From IMG/VR virus record IMGVR_UViG_3300037336_000025, positions 62,001-126,000 of that record: DNA of 64,000 nucleotides, one strand, 5' to 3'. The notes under the pieces are model-generated. The model was given only the letters and a program-made list of their open reading frames with translations, did not search any database and was not told the origin of the DNA. This DNA comes from a virus. Position 1 is the stretch's first letter. The number at the start of each line of letters is the position of its first letter. Below, piece after piece: positions 53,586 through 62,053 of this stretch. Position numbers and translations under genes: made by a program.

Positions 53586-54572
53586 ATGAAAAAAGCATTT
53601 TTTATAAATGGCGGCGCAGGCAGAGTACTATGTGCAATTCCCGCACTAGAATATTACGTCAAACATATCGATCCGACTGTAGTTATTATTGTCGAAGGTT
53701 GGATCGATTTATATTTAACTAGCAAAATCTTAGCAAGTAATGTACATCCTGCTAACGACCCGAATCTTTTTGAAAAATTAAAAGACAGAGAAATAATTAC
53801 TCCCGAACCGTACAAACTAAACGCATACTTTACTCAACGATGCAATCTTGTCCAAGCATTTGATATGTTGATTAACTACGACGTTCCGCCCGAAACTATT
53901 CCAGAAACAAAAGAATACAATATCTTTATTGGTAAAAAAGACATTGTAACATCAAACGAACTAGTTAATGAAGCTAGGAATCATTTTAAAAAGCAACAAG
54001 TAGTAATATTTCAACCATTCGGATCTACAGCTAGAATACAAGGCGATGTTATAATTGACGAAAGTGGTAGATCATTTGAAGTTGACGATATTATAAAAAT
54101 ACTCGAAGAACTGAATAAAAATTACGCCGTTATAATGATGAGCGAGTTAAAAATTCCTACAAATAAAGCATTAGGAGTAATGGTTCCGGAGAGTGTTAGC
54201 CTATTACAATGGACCGGAATTGTTAATGCTGCTGATTATTTTTTAGGTTGCGACTCAGTTGGACAACATATTGCACATGCTCTAAACAAACCAGGTACAG
54301 TGGTTATAGGCAGCACATTCCCAGAAAATATTTCGTATCCTAGTAGCAGTACACTTACGATACTAGATAATGGCAAAGACGAAAGACGATATTCTCCAAT
54401 AAGAGTTGTAGTAGATATTAGAATTGATAGGCATAACGAAAATTTAATGAAACTTAATGACGAAACTATCAAGACACTTACTAAAGGAATTAAAACTACT
54501 TTAAGTAAAACTACCAGTACATATACTGAACCTAAACAACTTGCTGGTTGTTCTACTCCCGGTTGTTCTTAA
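53586..54572 (+). CDS. GT9-like (heptosyltransferase-type) glycosyltransferase
   Basis: A 328-aa protein with the GT-B two-domain outline of ADP-heptose:LPS heptosyltransferases (family 9). The N-terminal loop is FINGGAGRVLCAIPALEYY (G-x-G near the start, then P-x-L). The second half has VVIFQPFGSTARI and the nucleotide-side block WTGIVNAADYFLGCDSVGQHIAHALNKPG, close to the family's D-S-x-x-x-H-(L/I)-A motif. It would add a sugar to a host or virion surface. Oddities are a Ser/Cys tail, GCSTPGCS. First gene of a probable modification cassette. Donor and acceptor cannot be read. Confidence 0.7.
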   Translation: MKKAFFINGGAGRVLCAIPALEYYVKHIDPTVVIIVEGWIDLYLTSKILASNVHPANDPNLFEKLKDREIITPEPYKLNAYFTQRCNLVQAFDMLINYDVPPETIPETKEYNIFIGKKDIVTSNELVNEARNHFKKQQVVIFQPFGSTARIQGDVIIDESGRSFEVDDIIKILEELNKNYAVIMMSELKIPTNKALGVMVPESVSLLQWTGIVNAADYFLGCDSVGQHIAHALNKPGTVVIGSTFPENISYPSSSTLTILDNGKDERRYSPIRVVVDIRIDRHNENLMKLNDETIKTLTKGIKTTLSKTTSTYTEPKQLAGCSTPGCS

Positions 54573-54595
54573 AATAAATGCTACAAGGAAAAATA

Positions 54596-56407
54596 ATGCA
54601 AAAAACAGGTTATATCGCAGGTATTGCTCGAGGACATAATGCAGGAGTTTGTCTTTTAAAAGATGGAGAAATTGTATTTGCTATCGAAGAAGAAAGATTA
54701 ACTCGACAGAAGTATGACGGCGGCCCGTTTGCTAGCATTTTAAAAATACTTGACTATACTGATAAAATTGATTATTTGGTAATTTCACACACTGATGAAT
54801 GTAATGCAAGAGTTGATTACACTGGTGAAAATATTTATTCTTCTCTAGCAAGAAAAGTTGGGCTGATTGATGATGTTAGTACACAAGTAGCTGAGTACCA
54901 TGATCAACATCATAGAAATCATGCTGCATGTGCATTTTATAGATCTGGGTTTGATAAAGCAAGTGCTATTATTGTAGATGGTGCTGGCACTTTTATTAAA
55001 CGTCACGATGGCGACACAATGTGGGAAGTAGAAAGTATATATGACGTATCATATCCTTCAGTGTTTACAGAAGTGTATAAACACTGTGCTGGAAACGGAC
55101 CGTGGGCAACTGAGATTCACCATAACGGATGTGAAGTTGTAATTAGTGATAGAGCAGGCATTGTTAAAGCATACGAAGCCGTTACTAGATTTTGCGGGTG
55201 GCATTCAATCGAAGCAGGTAAAACTATGGGACTATTCCCATACGGTGAACCAAATAAAGCACCAAAGATTTATGAAAAAATTGGTGCAAATAAGAATTTA
55301 ATCGTACCAACCTATCCCAATGGAGCATTGGTCAATGAAGAACTATACGACGAGCTAGATGATAGGCTACATAATCCAACAGTAATTCATAGAGCAGTAA
55401 CAGACCCTACTGATCAACAACAGAGGCAGCGTTACGAACAACAAATGCTTGAAGCTAATGCAGAAGATGTAACGCTATTGTCCTCTAGAAGAAATATGGC
55501 GTACAATGTTCAAACTGAATCTCAGCAATTGGTGCTAGACTTAATTCTAAAATCAATTGAACGTACTGGCAATAAAAATATTGTTATTAGCGGAGGATAT
55601 GCTTTAAATTGCGTAGCTAACTATTTCTATCTACAGCACTTACCAAAAGGCGTAAAGATATATGTTGAGCCAATATCAAGCGATGCTGGCACCGCAATGG
55701 GTGCAGCACTTTATCATTACTATAAAGTTACACAAGATAGGAAAATTAGAGATAAAGACGAAGGACTATATCTTGGGCCAGTGCAGCGCATTACTGAAGA
55801 TGCAGTGATAGAGACTGCAAGCAAATACGGCGGAAGCGTAACACTAGATGTTGATTACAAAGACATTATTAATACTATCCGATCAAAGAACATTGTAGCA
55901 TTATTTCAAGAAAGATGTGAAAACGGACCGCGTGCATTAGGCAATCGATCACTGATGTTTGATCCAACATTTACAGATGGTAAAGATTTTGTTAATTTAA
56001 TTAAGAAGCGAGAATACTTTAGACCATTTGCTGCATCTGTACTACAGGACGATGTGCATGATTGGTTCGATCTAAGAGGCATGGAAGATTCTCCTTCGAT
56101 GATGTATGCTGTTAATTGTCAGCCGGGAATAGAAGAAAAGATTCCAGCAGTTATACACATCGATGGTACATGTAGAATTCAAACTGTAACTGAAGAGCAA
56201 AACTTTCATTGGTATAATTTAATTAAAGAATTTAAAAATCAAACAGGAGTTCCTGCATTGTTTAATACTAGTTTTAATTTAGGCGGTGAGCCATTAGTTG
56301 AAACTATTGACGATGCTATGCGTACTCTGTATAATTCCGGAATTAATTACATCTATTTCCCGGCAGTTAGAATGCTGGTAGAGATTGAGCATAATGCTAG
56401 AGCATGA
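54596..56407 (+). CDS. Carbamoyltransferase (NodU/CmcH family)
   Basis: A 603-aa O-carbamoyltransferase-like protein. I start at ATG 54596 (AAGGAAA 7 nt before it) rather than 54578. N-terminal GIARGHNAGVCLLKDGEI and AIEEERLTRQKYDGG are the family's first motifs; the HHRNHAACAFYRSGF block, GKTMGLFPYG, and the C-terminal ENGPRALGNRSLMFDP and FNTSFNLGGEPLV motifs complete it. These enzymes use carbamoyl phosphate to carbamoylate sugars or antibiotics. Such genes are frequent in marine T4-like phages, where the target is unknown. The gene overlaps the next by 4 nt (ATGA). Confidence 0.88.
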   Translation: MQKTGYIAGIARGHNAGVCLLKDGEIVFAIEEERLTRQKYDGGPFASILKILDYTDKIDYLVISHTDECNARVDYTGENIYSSLARKVGLIDDVSTQVAEYHDQHHRNHAACAFYRSGFDKASAIIVDGAGTFIKRHDGDTMWEVESIYDVSYPSVFTEVYKHCAGNGPWATEIHHNGCEVVISDRAGIVKAYEAVTRFCGWHSIEAGKTMGLFPYGEPNKAPKIYEKIGANKNLIVPTYPNGALVNEELYDELDDRLHNPTVIHRAVTDPTDQQQRQRYEQQMLEANAEDVTLLSSRRNMAYNVQTESQQLVLDLILKSIERTGNKNIVISGGYALNCVANYFYLQHLPKGVKIYVEPISSDAGTAMGAALYHYYKVTQDRKIRDKDEGLYLGPVQRITEDAVIETASKYGGSVTLDVDYKDIINTIRSKNIVALFQERCENGPRALGNRSLMFDPTFTDGKDFVNLIKKREYFRPFAASVLQDDVHDWFDLRGMEDSPSMMYAVNCQPGIEEKIPAVIHIDGTCRIQTVTEEQNFHWYNLIKEFKNQTGVPALFNTSFNLGGEPLVETIDDAMRTLYNSGINYIYFPAVRMLVEIEHNARA

Positions 56408-56994
56408 TTAAAAAAATAAATGAATGCGACATATTTGCAATCAATCCTAATTTTAAAGTATGTGTACATCAATTAGGCGATTCCAAATGCGTTATTGTTG
56501 ATGACTTTTATGTTAATCCTGAAAAGATTAGAGAATTGACCCTTTCTATTCCTGCATCAAAAAGCATGATTAGAAATACTTACCCAGGATTATCAATCAG
56601 TCTTGGAATTAATCTAACAGGGTTAGCAGAAACATTTGTTAAATTAATCAATGAGAATTTTAATGATGGTCCTCGAAAGACTAGTAACGATATACGTGAA
56701 GCGTTTAATTTCATGCCATTTTTAGTAAATGTAATGCAAGGACAAGACCAGCCAACGCCTCATCGAGATAGTGCAAATCCTGGAAGATTTGCAGCATCGA
56801 TATATTTAAATTACAACAACGAATCACGCGGCGGCACTGCGTTCTATTCTGAAAACGGGCAGGAACTAGGTTATGCAGAAATGATGTTTAATAGATTAGT
56901 ATTATATAGACAGACTGATGTACATACAGCAGTAATGCAACCTGATTGGTTTGTTGGCGATTCTTATAGAATTAATCAAATGATGTTTATTTAA
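56404..56994 (+). CDS. 2OG-Fe(II) oxygenase-like protein 1
   Basis: A 196-aa protein. Metal ligands of the HxD...H triad are seen as H120/D122 (PTPHRDSANPG) and H174 (DVHTAV), with R189 (DSYRINQ) as the likely 2-oxoglutarate contact; the spacing is right for a jelly-roll dioxygenase. It belongs to the set of 2OG oxygenases abundant in marine T4-like phages. It starts inside the end of the carbamoyltransferase gene. The substrate is unknown: a sugar, a protein side chain or DNA are all possible. Confidence 0.72.
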   Translation: MIKKINECDIFAINPNFKVCVHQLGDSKCVIVDDFYVNPEKIRELTLSIPASKSMIRNTYPGLSISLGINLTGLAETFVKLINENFNDGPRKTSNDIREAFNFMPFLVNVMQGQDQPTPHRDSANPGRFAASIYLNYNNESRGGTAFYSENGQELGYAEMMFNRLVLYRQTDVHTAVMQPDWFVGDSYRINQMMFI

Positions 56995-56997
56995 ATA
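56991..56997 (+). promoter_or_regulatory. Candidate late promoter (TTAAATA)
   Basis: TTAAATA overlaps the previous stop codon, 11 nt before the ATG at 57009; ACGGAA is the only SD-like sequence. Confidence 0.4.
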
Positions 56998-57008
56998 CGG
57001 AATAAAAT

Positions 57009-57638
57009 ATGAACAACGAAAATGAAGCTAAAATTTATTCGTTATTTCCTACGCCTTTTTATACCTATAAAACAGAAAATAGGGAATATGCTGAGATACA
57101 AACCGAATTGCAAACTGTAGTTGATAAACTTTATTTAGAAGATCAATGGGGGCAAAATCCACATTGGAATTCTAACACCAATTGTCTGTCTAATAAAGGT
57201 AATTTTGGAGAGTCTATTTTACGAGTCGAAGAAATGAGGGCAGTTACGTCATGTATTATGCATAATTGTCTCAATTATATGAGAATGATGAATGTTAAAC
57301 CTCTTTATAAGCCTGCAATTGAATCCTCATGGCTAACACTAACCAAACCCGGTCAGTATGTTCATCTTCATGATCACGGGACCAGTCATATTAGCGGAGT
57401 ATATTGGTTCAAGACAAATGGTCAAGATGGTGATATAGTTTTTAGAAATGCGCTTAAAGCATTAAAATGTAATCCAATCGGAAGTTCATATGCTCATGAA
57501 AACGCATTCTCTCCGGATCAAGGCAGAATAAGTATGTGGCCATGCTATTTAGATCATAGCGTTGATGAAAATAAAACTAATGAAGATCGTATTAGTTTAT
57601 CTTTCAATATTTTATTAGAAACCGGAGCAACTAATTAA
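57009..57638 (+). CDS. 2OG-Fe(II) oxygenase 2 (FPTPxY / HxH type)
   Basis: A 209-aa protein of the putative 2OG-Fe(II) oxygenase group common in cyanophages: it begins with the SLFPTPFYTY motif, carries YVHLHDHGTSHISGVYWF (ligand His at 119-123), then WPCYLDHSVDENKT (H183) and RISLSFNILL (R194). These residues supply the metal triad and the 2-oxoglutarate Arg. Prolyl-4-hydroxylase-like fold is expected. Substrate unknown. The stop overlaps the next start (TAATG). Confidence 0.8.
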   Translation: MNNENEAKIYSLFPTPFYTYKTENREYAEIQTELQTVVDKLYLEDQWGQNPHWNSNTNCLSNKGNFGESILRVEEMRAVTSCIMHNCLNYMRMMNVKPLYKPAIESSWLTLTKPGQYVHLHDHGTSHISGVYWFKTNGQDGDIVFRNALKALKCNPIGSSYAHENAFSPDQGRISMWPCYLDHSVDENKTNEDRISLSFNILLETGATN

Positions 57639-58363
57639 TGTTATATATTTTCGGCGACAGTTTTAGTTTACCCAATGCTCATAAGGATGAAGTTATTGGG
57701 ATTAACGGCCCGGTAACGTTCATGCCTTTAGAAAAGAATTGGACCGATATTGTTTTTGAAAGTTTTACTGGAGATAGCGATTATATAAATGACGCTGTAG
57801 CTGGCTGTGCCAATGAGTATATTTTCCATACCCTAAGAAGTCGTGAACCGTCATTTAAAAGTGGTGACTATGTTATAATACAACTTACTTCTTATTACAG
57901 AGAATGGTTCTTTGAAGATAACCCAGACATGGGAAACTTCCTAAATGCAAAATTTGTGCCCGGAATTCATGTTACAAAAGAACAAGCCGAAGCATTAGAA
58001 ATGTATAAAAAATATTTATATTCCGATCACCGCCTTTTAATACACTATGATGCAATTCTTGATGCGATAACTTTTAGAACTAAACTATATGCACAGCAAG
58101 GTGTTCGATGTTTGATTCTACCAGGGTTTCACTCCGTTACAGGAGTAGAAGGCACTATGTTTAACACTTCAAGCTCTGAGTTTGACTACGATGAAACGGC
58201 TGCGATATATCGTGCAGCAACTGGCGACCTGCGTTTTAATCACTTTTCAGAAGTTAATCATAAAATTTTAGCAGACAAAGTAATTGACTTCTTTAACACT
58301 GGTAATACTGTAGATCTCACAAGTAATTTTAAAACTGGCTTGTACACCAAAGACAATATCTAA
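57638..58363 (+). CDS. SGNH/GDSL-like hydrolase
   Basis: A 241-aa protein. GDSF at residues 6-9 (YIFGDSFSLP) is block I of SGNH hydrolases with the nucleophile Ser8. The C-terminal FNHFSEVNHKILADKV (residues 200-215) resembles block V, with H202 or H208 as the base. Blocks II and III are less clear (NDAVAGCANEY, about 51-61). Such enzymes remove acyl groups from sugars and lipids. It lies inside the oxygenase cluster, with 1-nt overlaps on both sides, so it is part of the same pathway. Acyl substrate unknown. Confidence 0.65.
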   Translation: MLYIFGDSFSLPNAHKDEVIGINGPVTFMPLEKNWTDIVFESFTGDSDYINDAVAGCANEYIFHTLRSREPSFKSGDYVIIQLTSYYREWFFEDNPDMGNFLNAKFVPGIHVTKEQAEALEMYKKYLYSDHRLLIHYDAILDAITFRTKLYAQQGVRCLILPGFHSVTGVEGTMFNTSSSEFDYDETAAIYRAATGDLRFNHFSEVNHKILADKVIDFFNTGNTVDLTSNFKTGLYTKDNI

Positions 58364-58974
58364 TGAAAATACAACTTGAAGGATACCCAATAAGCATTTC
58401 TCGATTGAATCCTGTAGATCTAAAAACGCTACAAGATCATTATCTTCCATTAATACTAAATGGAGAAGAAGATGAATACAAAGGCGATGAAAGTAGAATT
58501 TCTAAAAATGCATCTCAACGCTGGTGCGATGCTGAATTCTTTAAAAAATGGAATGATACAGTACTACCTGGACCTTACATTCAGTCCTACATAGATTCTT
58601 TTATGTTTCAATTTCCGTATAAAGTTGAAATAGATACATGGTATAATGTTCATAATCAATACGATCACCAACAATTGCATAATCATATAACAACTAATGT
58701 ACCAGCATTTTCATGTATAGCGATATTAAAACAACCTAATTTGAATTCGGGCCAGCTTGTTTTTAGGACTCCTAATCTATCGAATCATTTGAAATATTTA
58801 GAATTGGATCCACTAGATCAATATCCGAATGTATATAAGCCACCAATGGAAGAGGGAATATTAATAATATTTCCATCATGCCTCGAACATTATGTATTCT
58901 ATAATCAAACAACTGAATCGAGAGTTGTGTTTGCATCAAACATAGTAATAACAAGACAAGGTAACTTATATTAG
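58363..58974 (+). CDS. 2OG-Fe(II) oxygenase-like protein 3
   Basis: A 203-aa protein. The pattern is that of the cyanophage oxygenase group: WYNVHNQYDHQQLHNHIT (H106/H108), SGQLVFRTPN, then GILIIFPSCLEHYVFYN (H176) and SRVVFASNI (R187). It differs enough from the 57009 protein to be a separate paralogue. TAATG overlap with the SGNH gene. Substrate unknown; last gene of the cassette. Confidence 0.72.
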   Translation: MKIQLEGYPISISRLNPVDLKTLQDHYLPLILNGEEDEYKGDESRISKNASQRWCDAEFFKKWNDTVLPGPYIQSYIDSFMFQFPYKVEIDTWYNVHNQYDHQQLHNHITTNVPAFSCIAILKQPNLNSGQLVFRTPNLSNHLKYLELDPLDQYPNVYKPPMEEGILIIFPSCLEHYVFYNQTTESRVVFASNIVITRQGNLY

Positions 58975-58991
58975 TAGATCAAATAAGCATA

Positions 58992-59264
58992 TTATTTTTT
59001 TAAAGTTTTCAACTCTTTACAAAGAACATCAAGTTTTTTCCGTAACTGAGTAATCCCCAATCTAGAGTCTCCTAGCGCCATAGGAATTTGATTACCGGAA
59101 AACATTTCTTGATGTTGATTATCAAGTTTTCTCACTTCGTTAACTAAACTTTTAAGTAATATCTCTGCTTGTGCTCGAATATCACTATTAGCTATAGCAT
59201 CAATACTAGCTTGATACATTTTATATTCTTCTTGAAATCTTTCAGATTTAAGTATTTCTAACAT
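58992..59264 (-). CDS. Small helical protein of unknown function
   Basis: A 90-aa protein, helical and charged, with heptad-like spacing (LLKSLVNEVRKLDNQHQ; QLRKKLDVLCKELKTLKK) and probably a coiled coil. It overlaps the end of the 59258 gene by 7 nt, so the pair is translated together from the upstream minus-strand promoter. Similar small genes occur in marine T4-like phages but I know no function. Confidence 0.65.
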   Translation of the reverse strand: MLEILKSERFQEEYKMYQASIDAIANSDIRAQAEILLKSLVNEVRKLDNQHQEMFSGNQIPMALGDSRLGITQLRKKLDVLCKELKTLKK

Positions 59265-59635
59265 TTTTCTAACTCCAATATAGTTTCAATTTTAGTTCTT
59301 ATAACTGAATTATTTAATGTAATTTTTAATCCAGTATGTAATTGCTTAGGCAAATATTCTAGGTTACTCCAAGCAATAGTTGAGGCAGCAGTTGTTAAAA
59401 ATTCTTCATCAACGAGACAAACATACGTACCATATTCAAATCCCCGGTCTTCTGATAGGTACAATTCAATAGGCAAAATACGTCCTTCAGAATACCTGTC
59501 TAATAATACATCAGCATCTTCTAGGAGCGATCGGCTACGAGGGAAGGTAGGAACTGTCCATTTAGATTCTTCTAATATAAGAAGTACCCTACCTGTTGTT
59601 TTTGCTAAGAATAGTAATCCGGCACGCTGTTGCAT
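59258..59635 (-). CDS. Nudix-fold-like protein with degenerate box
   Basis: A 125-aa protein. The start QRAGLLFLAKTTGRVLLILE and WTVPTFP are the strands that open a Nudix domain (A-G-x-L-x-x..., W-x-x-P), but the catalytic Nudix box (G-x5-E-x7-R-E-x2-E-E-x-G) is missing: the segment after SRSLLEDADVLLDRYSEG has no REVxEExG. It may bind a nucleotide without hydrolysis, or have another fold. It is the first of two minus-strand genes between two plus-strand modules. ATG start at 59635. Confidence 0.5.
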   Translation of the reverse strand: MQQRAGLLFLAKTTGRVLLILEESKWTVPTFPRSRSLLEDADVLLDRYSEGRILPIELYLSEDRGFEYGTYVCLVDEEFLTTAASTIAWSNLEYLPKQLHTGLKITLNNSVIRTKIETILELEKC

Positions 59636-59649
59636 ACCAATACTTATCG

Positions 59650-59677
59650 TTAGCAGTTAACTACCCTATAGTATAAT
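59650..59677 (+). promoter_or_regulatory. Possible sigma-70-like promoter
   Basis: TTAGCA (59650-59655), 16 nt spacer, TATAAT (59672-59677). The -35 matches 4 of 6. It precedes the fibre gene at 59750, which also has a late box, so the two together would allow two-phase expression; a chance match is possible. Confidence 0.3.
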
Positions 59678-59721
59678 GGTAACTACCCCAGTATTGGCAC
59701 ACAATTCTATGTTGTATTATG

Positions 59722-59729
59722 AATAAATA
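59722..59729 (+). promoter_or_regulatory. Late promoter (AATAAATA) for the cupredoxin-like fibre
   Basis: AATAAATA lies 20 nt before the ATG at 59750. Confidence 0.55.
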
Positions 59730-59749
59730 TATTGATACGGGAATTATAC

Positions 59750-62041
59750 ATGTCAAACAAAGCACCTATACTAAACAGCGTAAGAATTATTCCTAGAGAA
59801 TCTGACTTTCTAGACAGGAAAGTTGGGAGCAGGGGAGAAATTTTTTACGATAGAGATTCAAATACACTTAGATTATTTGATGGTGATCTGTCAGGCGGAA
59901 TTTCGCTTGCTAAGGCTGATCTTTCTAATATAGATAATATAGGATTTAGAAAAAAATCTGTAGAATCTAGAGTGTCAACTGTTGTTTATACAGTAACTGT
60001 TACTGGACCACAGGAGGCCGACTCGGGAAACAAATACAATCTTAACAATATTTATCGTGCAAGTCCAACTCTTGTAGTAGGATACACTTATGTATTTGAT
60101 CAAGGCGATGCTACTAATGTATACTTTCCAAATGCTACCAACTCTACTCCTAATCCTCATCCTTTGAATTTTTCCGATGACAATTTAAGTGGATCGTTGG
60201 GCGGCGGCACACGTTATTTGTCCAACGTAAGATATTTTCTTAATGGGCTTACTGTAACTGAGACTGTATATAATAGTTCAGCGTTCAACTCAGCCACCTC
60301 TAGACAAGTTTGGATAACAATAACCAACTCAACACCAGCGACTCTTTACTATTGGTGTTCTAACCATTTAGTTATGGGAAATGCCATATCAGTAGCAGAT
60401 CCAGGATCAGGTGGAATTGCTAATATAACCCCAGGTAGTGGCATTTCTGTAGCAGTAGTTGATAATGTAACTACTGTGACTAATACAGGTGTATTAGATA
60501 TTCAAGCTGCCGCAGGGATTGCAGTTTCTGAAACCGCAGGTGCATTTACGGTATCTAATACAGGAGTGTTAAGCATTACTGCAGGTACCGGAATCACACT
60601 AACTACTAATCAAGGAGTAGTTACTATAAATTCTTCTGCTGCCGCAGGCGACTTAATTTTCTCTACTAACACTATAGATTTGTCAACAGGCAGCAGTATA
60701 TCCTTTTTAACCGATGTAAGTTTTTCAGCAGATGTGGAAATAGGCAGCGAAATCGTATTTGGGGACGGTAGTAGACAAAGCACAGCAACGTTAGTAGGGC
60801 CGCAAGGCGATGAAGGCCCTCCTGGTCCTACAGGTAGCGGCGCAGGCGATGTTAGCTCAGTAAATGGCGGCTATGCAGATAACAACCTTGTCCGGTACAA
60901 CGGTGTATCCGGTACATCTATACAAACTAGTTTGGCTTCTATCAGCGATACTGGAATATTATCAGCAACATCATTCAGCGGTATAGGAACAAGTCTAACG
61001 GCATTAAATGCTAGCAACTTAGCAAGTGGTACAGTTCCTAATGCTAGATTTCCTGCTACGCTGCCTGTTGCCAGCGGAGTAAACTTAACAGCATTAAATG
61101 CTAGCAACTTAGCAAGTGGTACTATGCCAGATGCTAGATTCCCTGCTACGCTTCCAGTAGTAAGCGGAATAAACTTAACAGCATTAAATGCTAGTAACTT
61201 AGCAAGTGGTACTGTGCCAGTTTTGAGGTTAGGCACTGCTGGAACTAGAGATACTACCACGTTCTTGAGAGGCGATAATACTTGGACAACCGTAGCTGGC
61301 GGTGGCGCACAATCAGATAGTTTTGCAACAATAGCAGTAGCAGGACAGACTAGTGTTGCAGCAGATTCAGCTACTGATACGTTAACACTAGTCGCTGGCA
61401 CCGGTATCAGTATAACTACAGATGCAGGCACAGACACTGTGACTATTACTAACAGTTCTAGCTCTGCTAATGCTTTTGCAACTATTGCAGTTACCGGACA
61501 AAATGATGTAGTAGCAGATAGTGCTACTGATACGTTAACGATCTCCGCTGGTACAGGTATTAGCATAACTACAAATGAGAGTACAGACACAGTAACTATT
61601 ACAAGTACAGTAGCCTCTGGAGCCACTGCATTTACAGGATTAAGCGATTCGGCCGGCGCAACTATAGATCAAATCTACTTACCAGCAATGACAATGTTGT
61701 TAGTAACAAATAACGGAGCATCGGCATATAGATTTGATCAATACGGATCTACTGATAACCCAACAGTATATGCAATTACAGGAATGACTATTGCTTTTAA
61801 TTTAAATGTAAGCGGCCATCCTTTCCTAATACAAACACCAAGCGGTATAAATTATAATACTGGATTAATTCATGTATCAACTGGTGGTACAGTATCAACT
61901 GGAACTAATGCACAAGGTAAGGTTTCTGGAACATTATATTGGAAAGTACCATCGGACATATCAGGTGGATACCGATATCAGTGTAGCGTACACGGCTCAA
62001 TGGTAGGGCTGATTACTGTTAAAACTATCTCTACTCTTTAA
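59750..62041 (+). CDS. Fibre protein with two cupredoxin-like domains, collagen-like patch and tandem repeats
   Basis: A 763-aa protein (ATG at 59750; an in-frame TTG at 59732 lacks support). Residues about 1-65 resemble a fibre base (GEIFYDRDSNTLRLFDGD). Residues about 80-225 contain a cupredoxin-type pattern: H137 (NPHPLNFS), then YYWCSNHLVMGN with C203, H206 and M209. A short collagen-like stretch, GPQGDEGPPGPTGSG, is near residues 350-365. Three 30-residue units (LTALNASNLASGT...) follow at 416-490, then two 50-residue units beginning FATIAV. The C-terminal 85 residues repeat the cupredoxin pattern: H690 (GHPFLIQ), C745, H748, M751 (YQCSVHGSMVG). It is probably a tail fibre; whether copper is bound is unknown. 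Confidence 0.75.
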   Translation: MSNKAPILNSVRIIPRESDFLDRKVGSRGEIFYDRDSNTLRLFDGDLSGGISLAKADLSNIDNIGFRKKSVESRVSTVVYTVTVTGPQEADSGNKYNLNNIYRASPTLVVGYTYVFDQGDATNVYFPNATNSTPNPHPLNFSDDNLSGSLGGGTRYLSNVRYFLNGLTVTETVYNSSAFNSATSRQVWITITNSTPATLYYWCSNHLVMGNAISVADPGSGGIANITPGSGISVAVVDNVTTVTNTGVLDIQAAAGIAVSETAGAFTVSNTGVLSITAGTGITLTTNQGVVTINSSAAAGDLIFSTNTIDLSTGSSISFLTDVSFSADVEIGSEIVFGDGSRQSTATLVGPQGDEGPPGPTGSGAGDVSSVNGGYADNNLVRYNGVSGTSIQTSLASISDTGILSATSFSGIGTSLTALNASNLASGTVPNARFPATLPVASGVNLTALNASNLASGTMPDARFPATLPVVSGINLTALNASNLASGTVPVLRLGTAGTRDTTTFLRGDNTWTTVAGGGAQSDSFATIAVAGQTSVAADSATDTLTLVAGTGISITTDAGTDTVTITNSSSSANAFATIAVTGQNDVVADSATDTLTISAGTGISITTNESTDTVTITSTVASGATAFTGLSDSAGATIDQIYLPAMTMLLVTNNGASAYRFDQYGSTDNPTVYAITGMTIAFNLNVSGHPFLIQTPSGINYNTGLIHVSTGGTVSTGTNAQGKVSGTLYWKVPSDISGGYRYQCSVHGSMVGLITVKTISTL
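60995..61219 (+). repeat. Tandem 90-bp repeats in the fibre gene
   Basis: Three in-frame copies start at 60995, 61085 and 61175, each encoding an ALNASNLASGT-type unit; the first two are nearly complete (to ARFPATLP) and the third is partial. Copies are very similar in DNA, so unequal crossing over can change their number. Confidence 0.85.
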
Positions 62042-62053
62042 ACTTTAGAATTA

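Noticed and set aside
59655-59695. tRNA-like sequence (TAGT-ATAATGGTA-ACTA, like a D arm)
   Set aside because: No anticodon stem, T arm or matching 3' acceptor follows; at most a tRNA fragment or chance.
60871-61626. 251-codon minus-strand open frame
   Set aside because: Shadow of the fibre repeats; the same repeat pattern appears in antisense.
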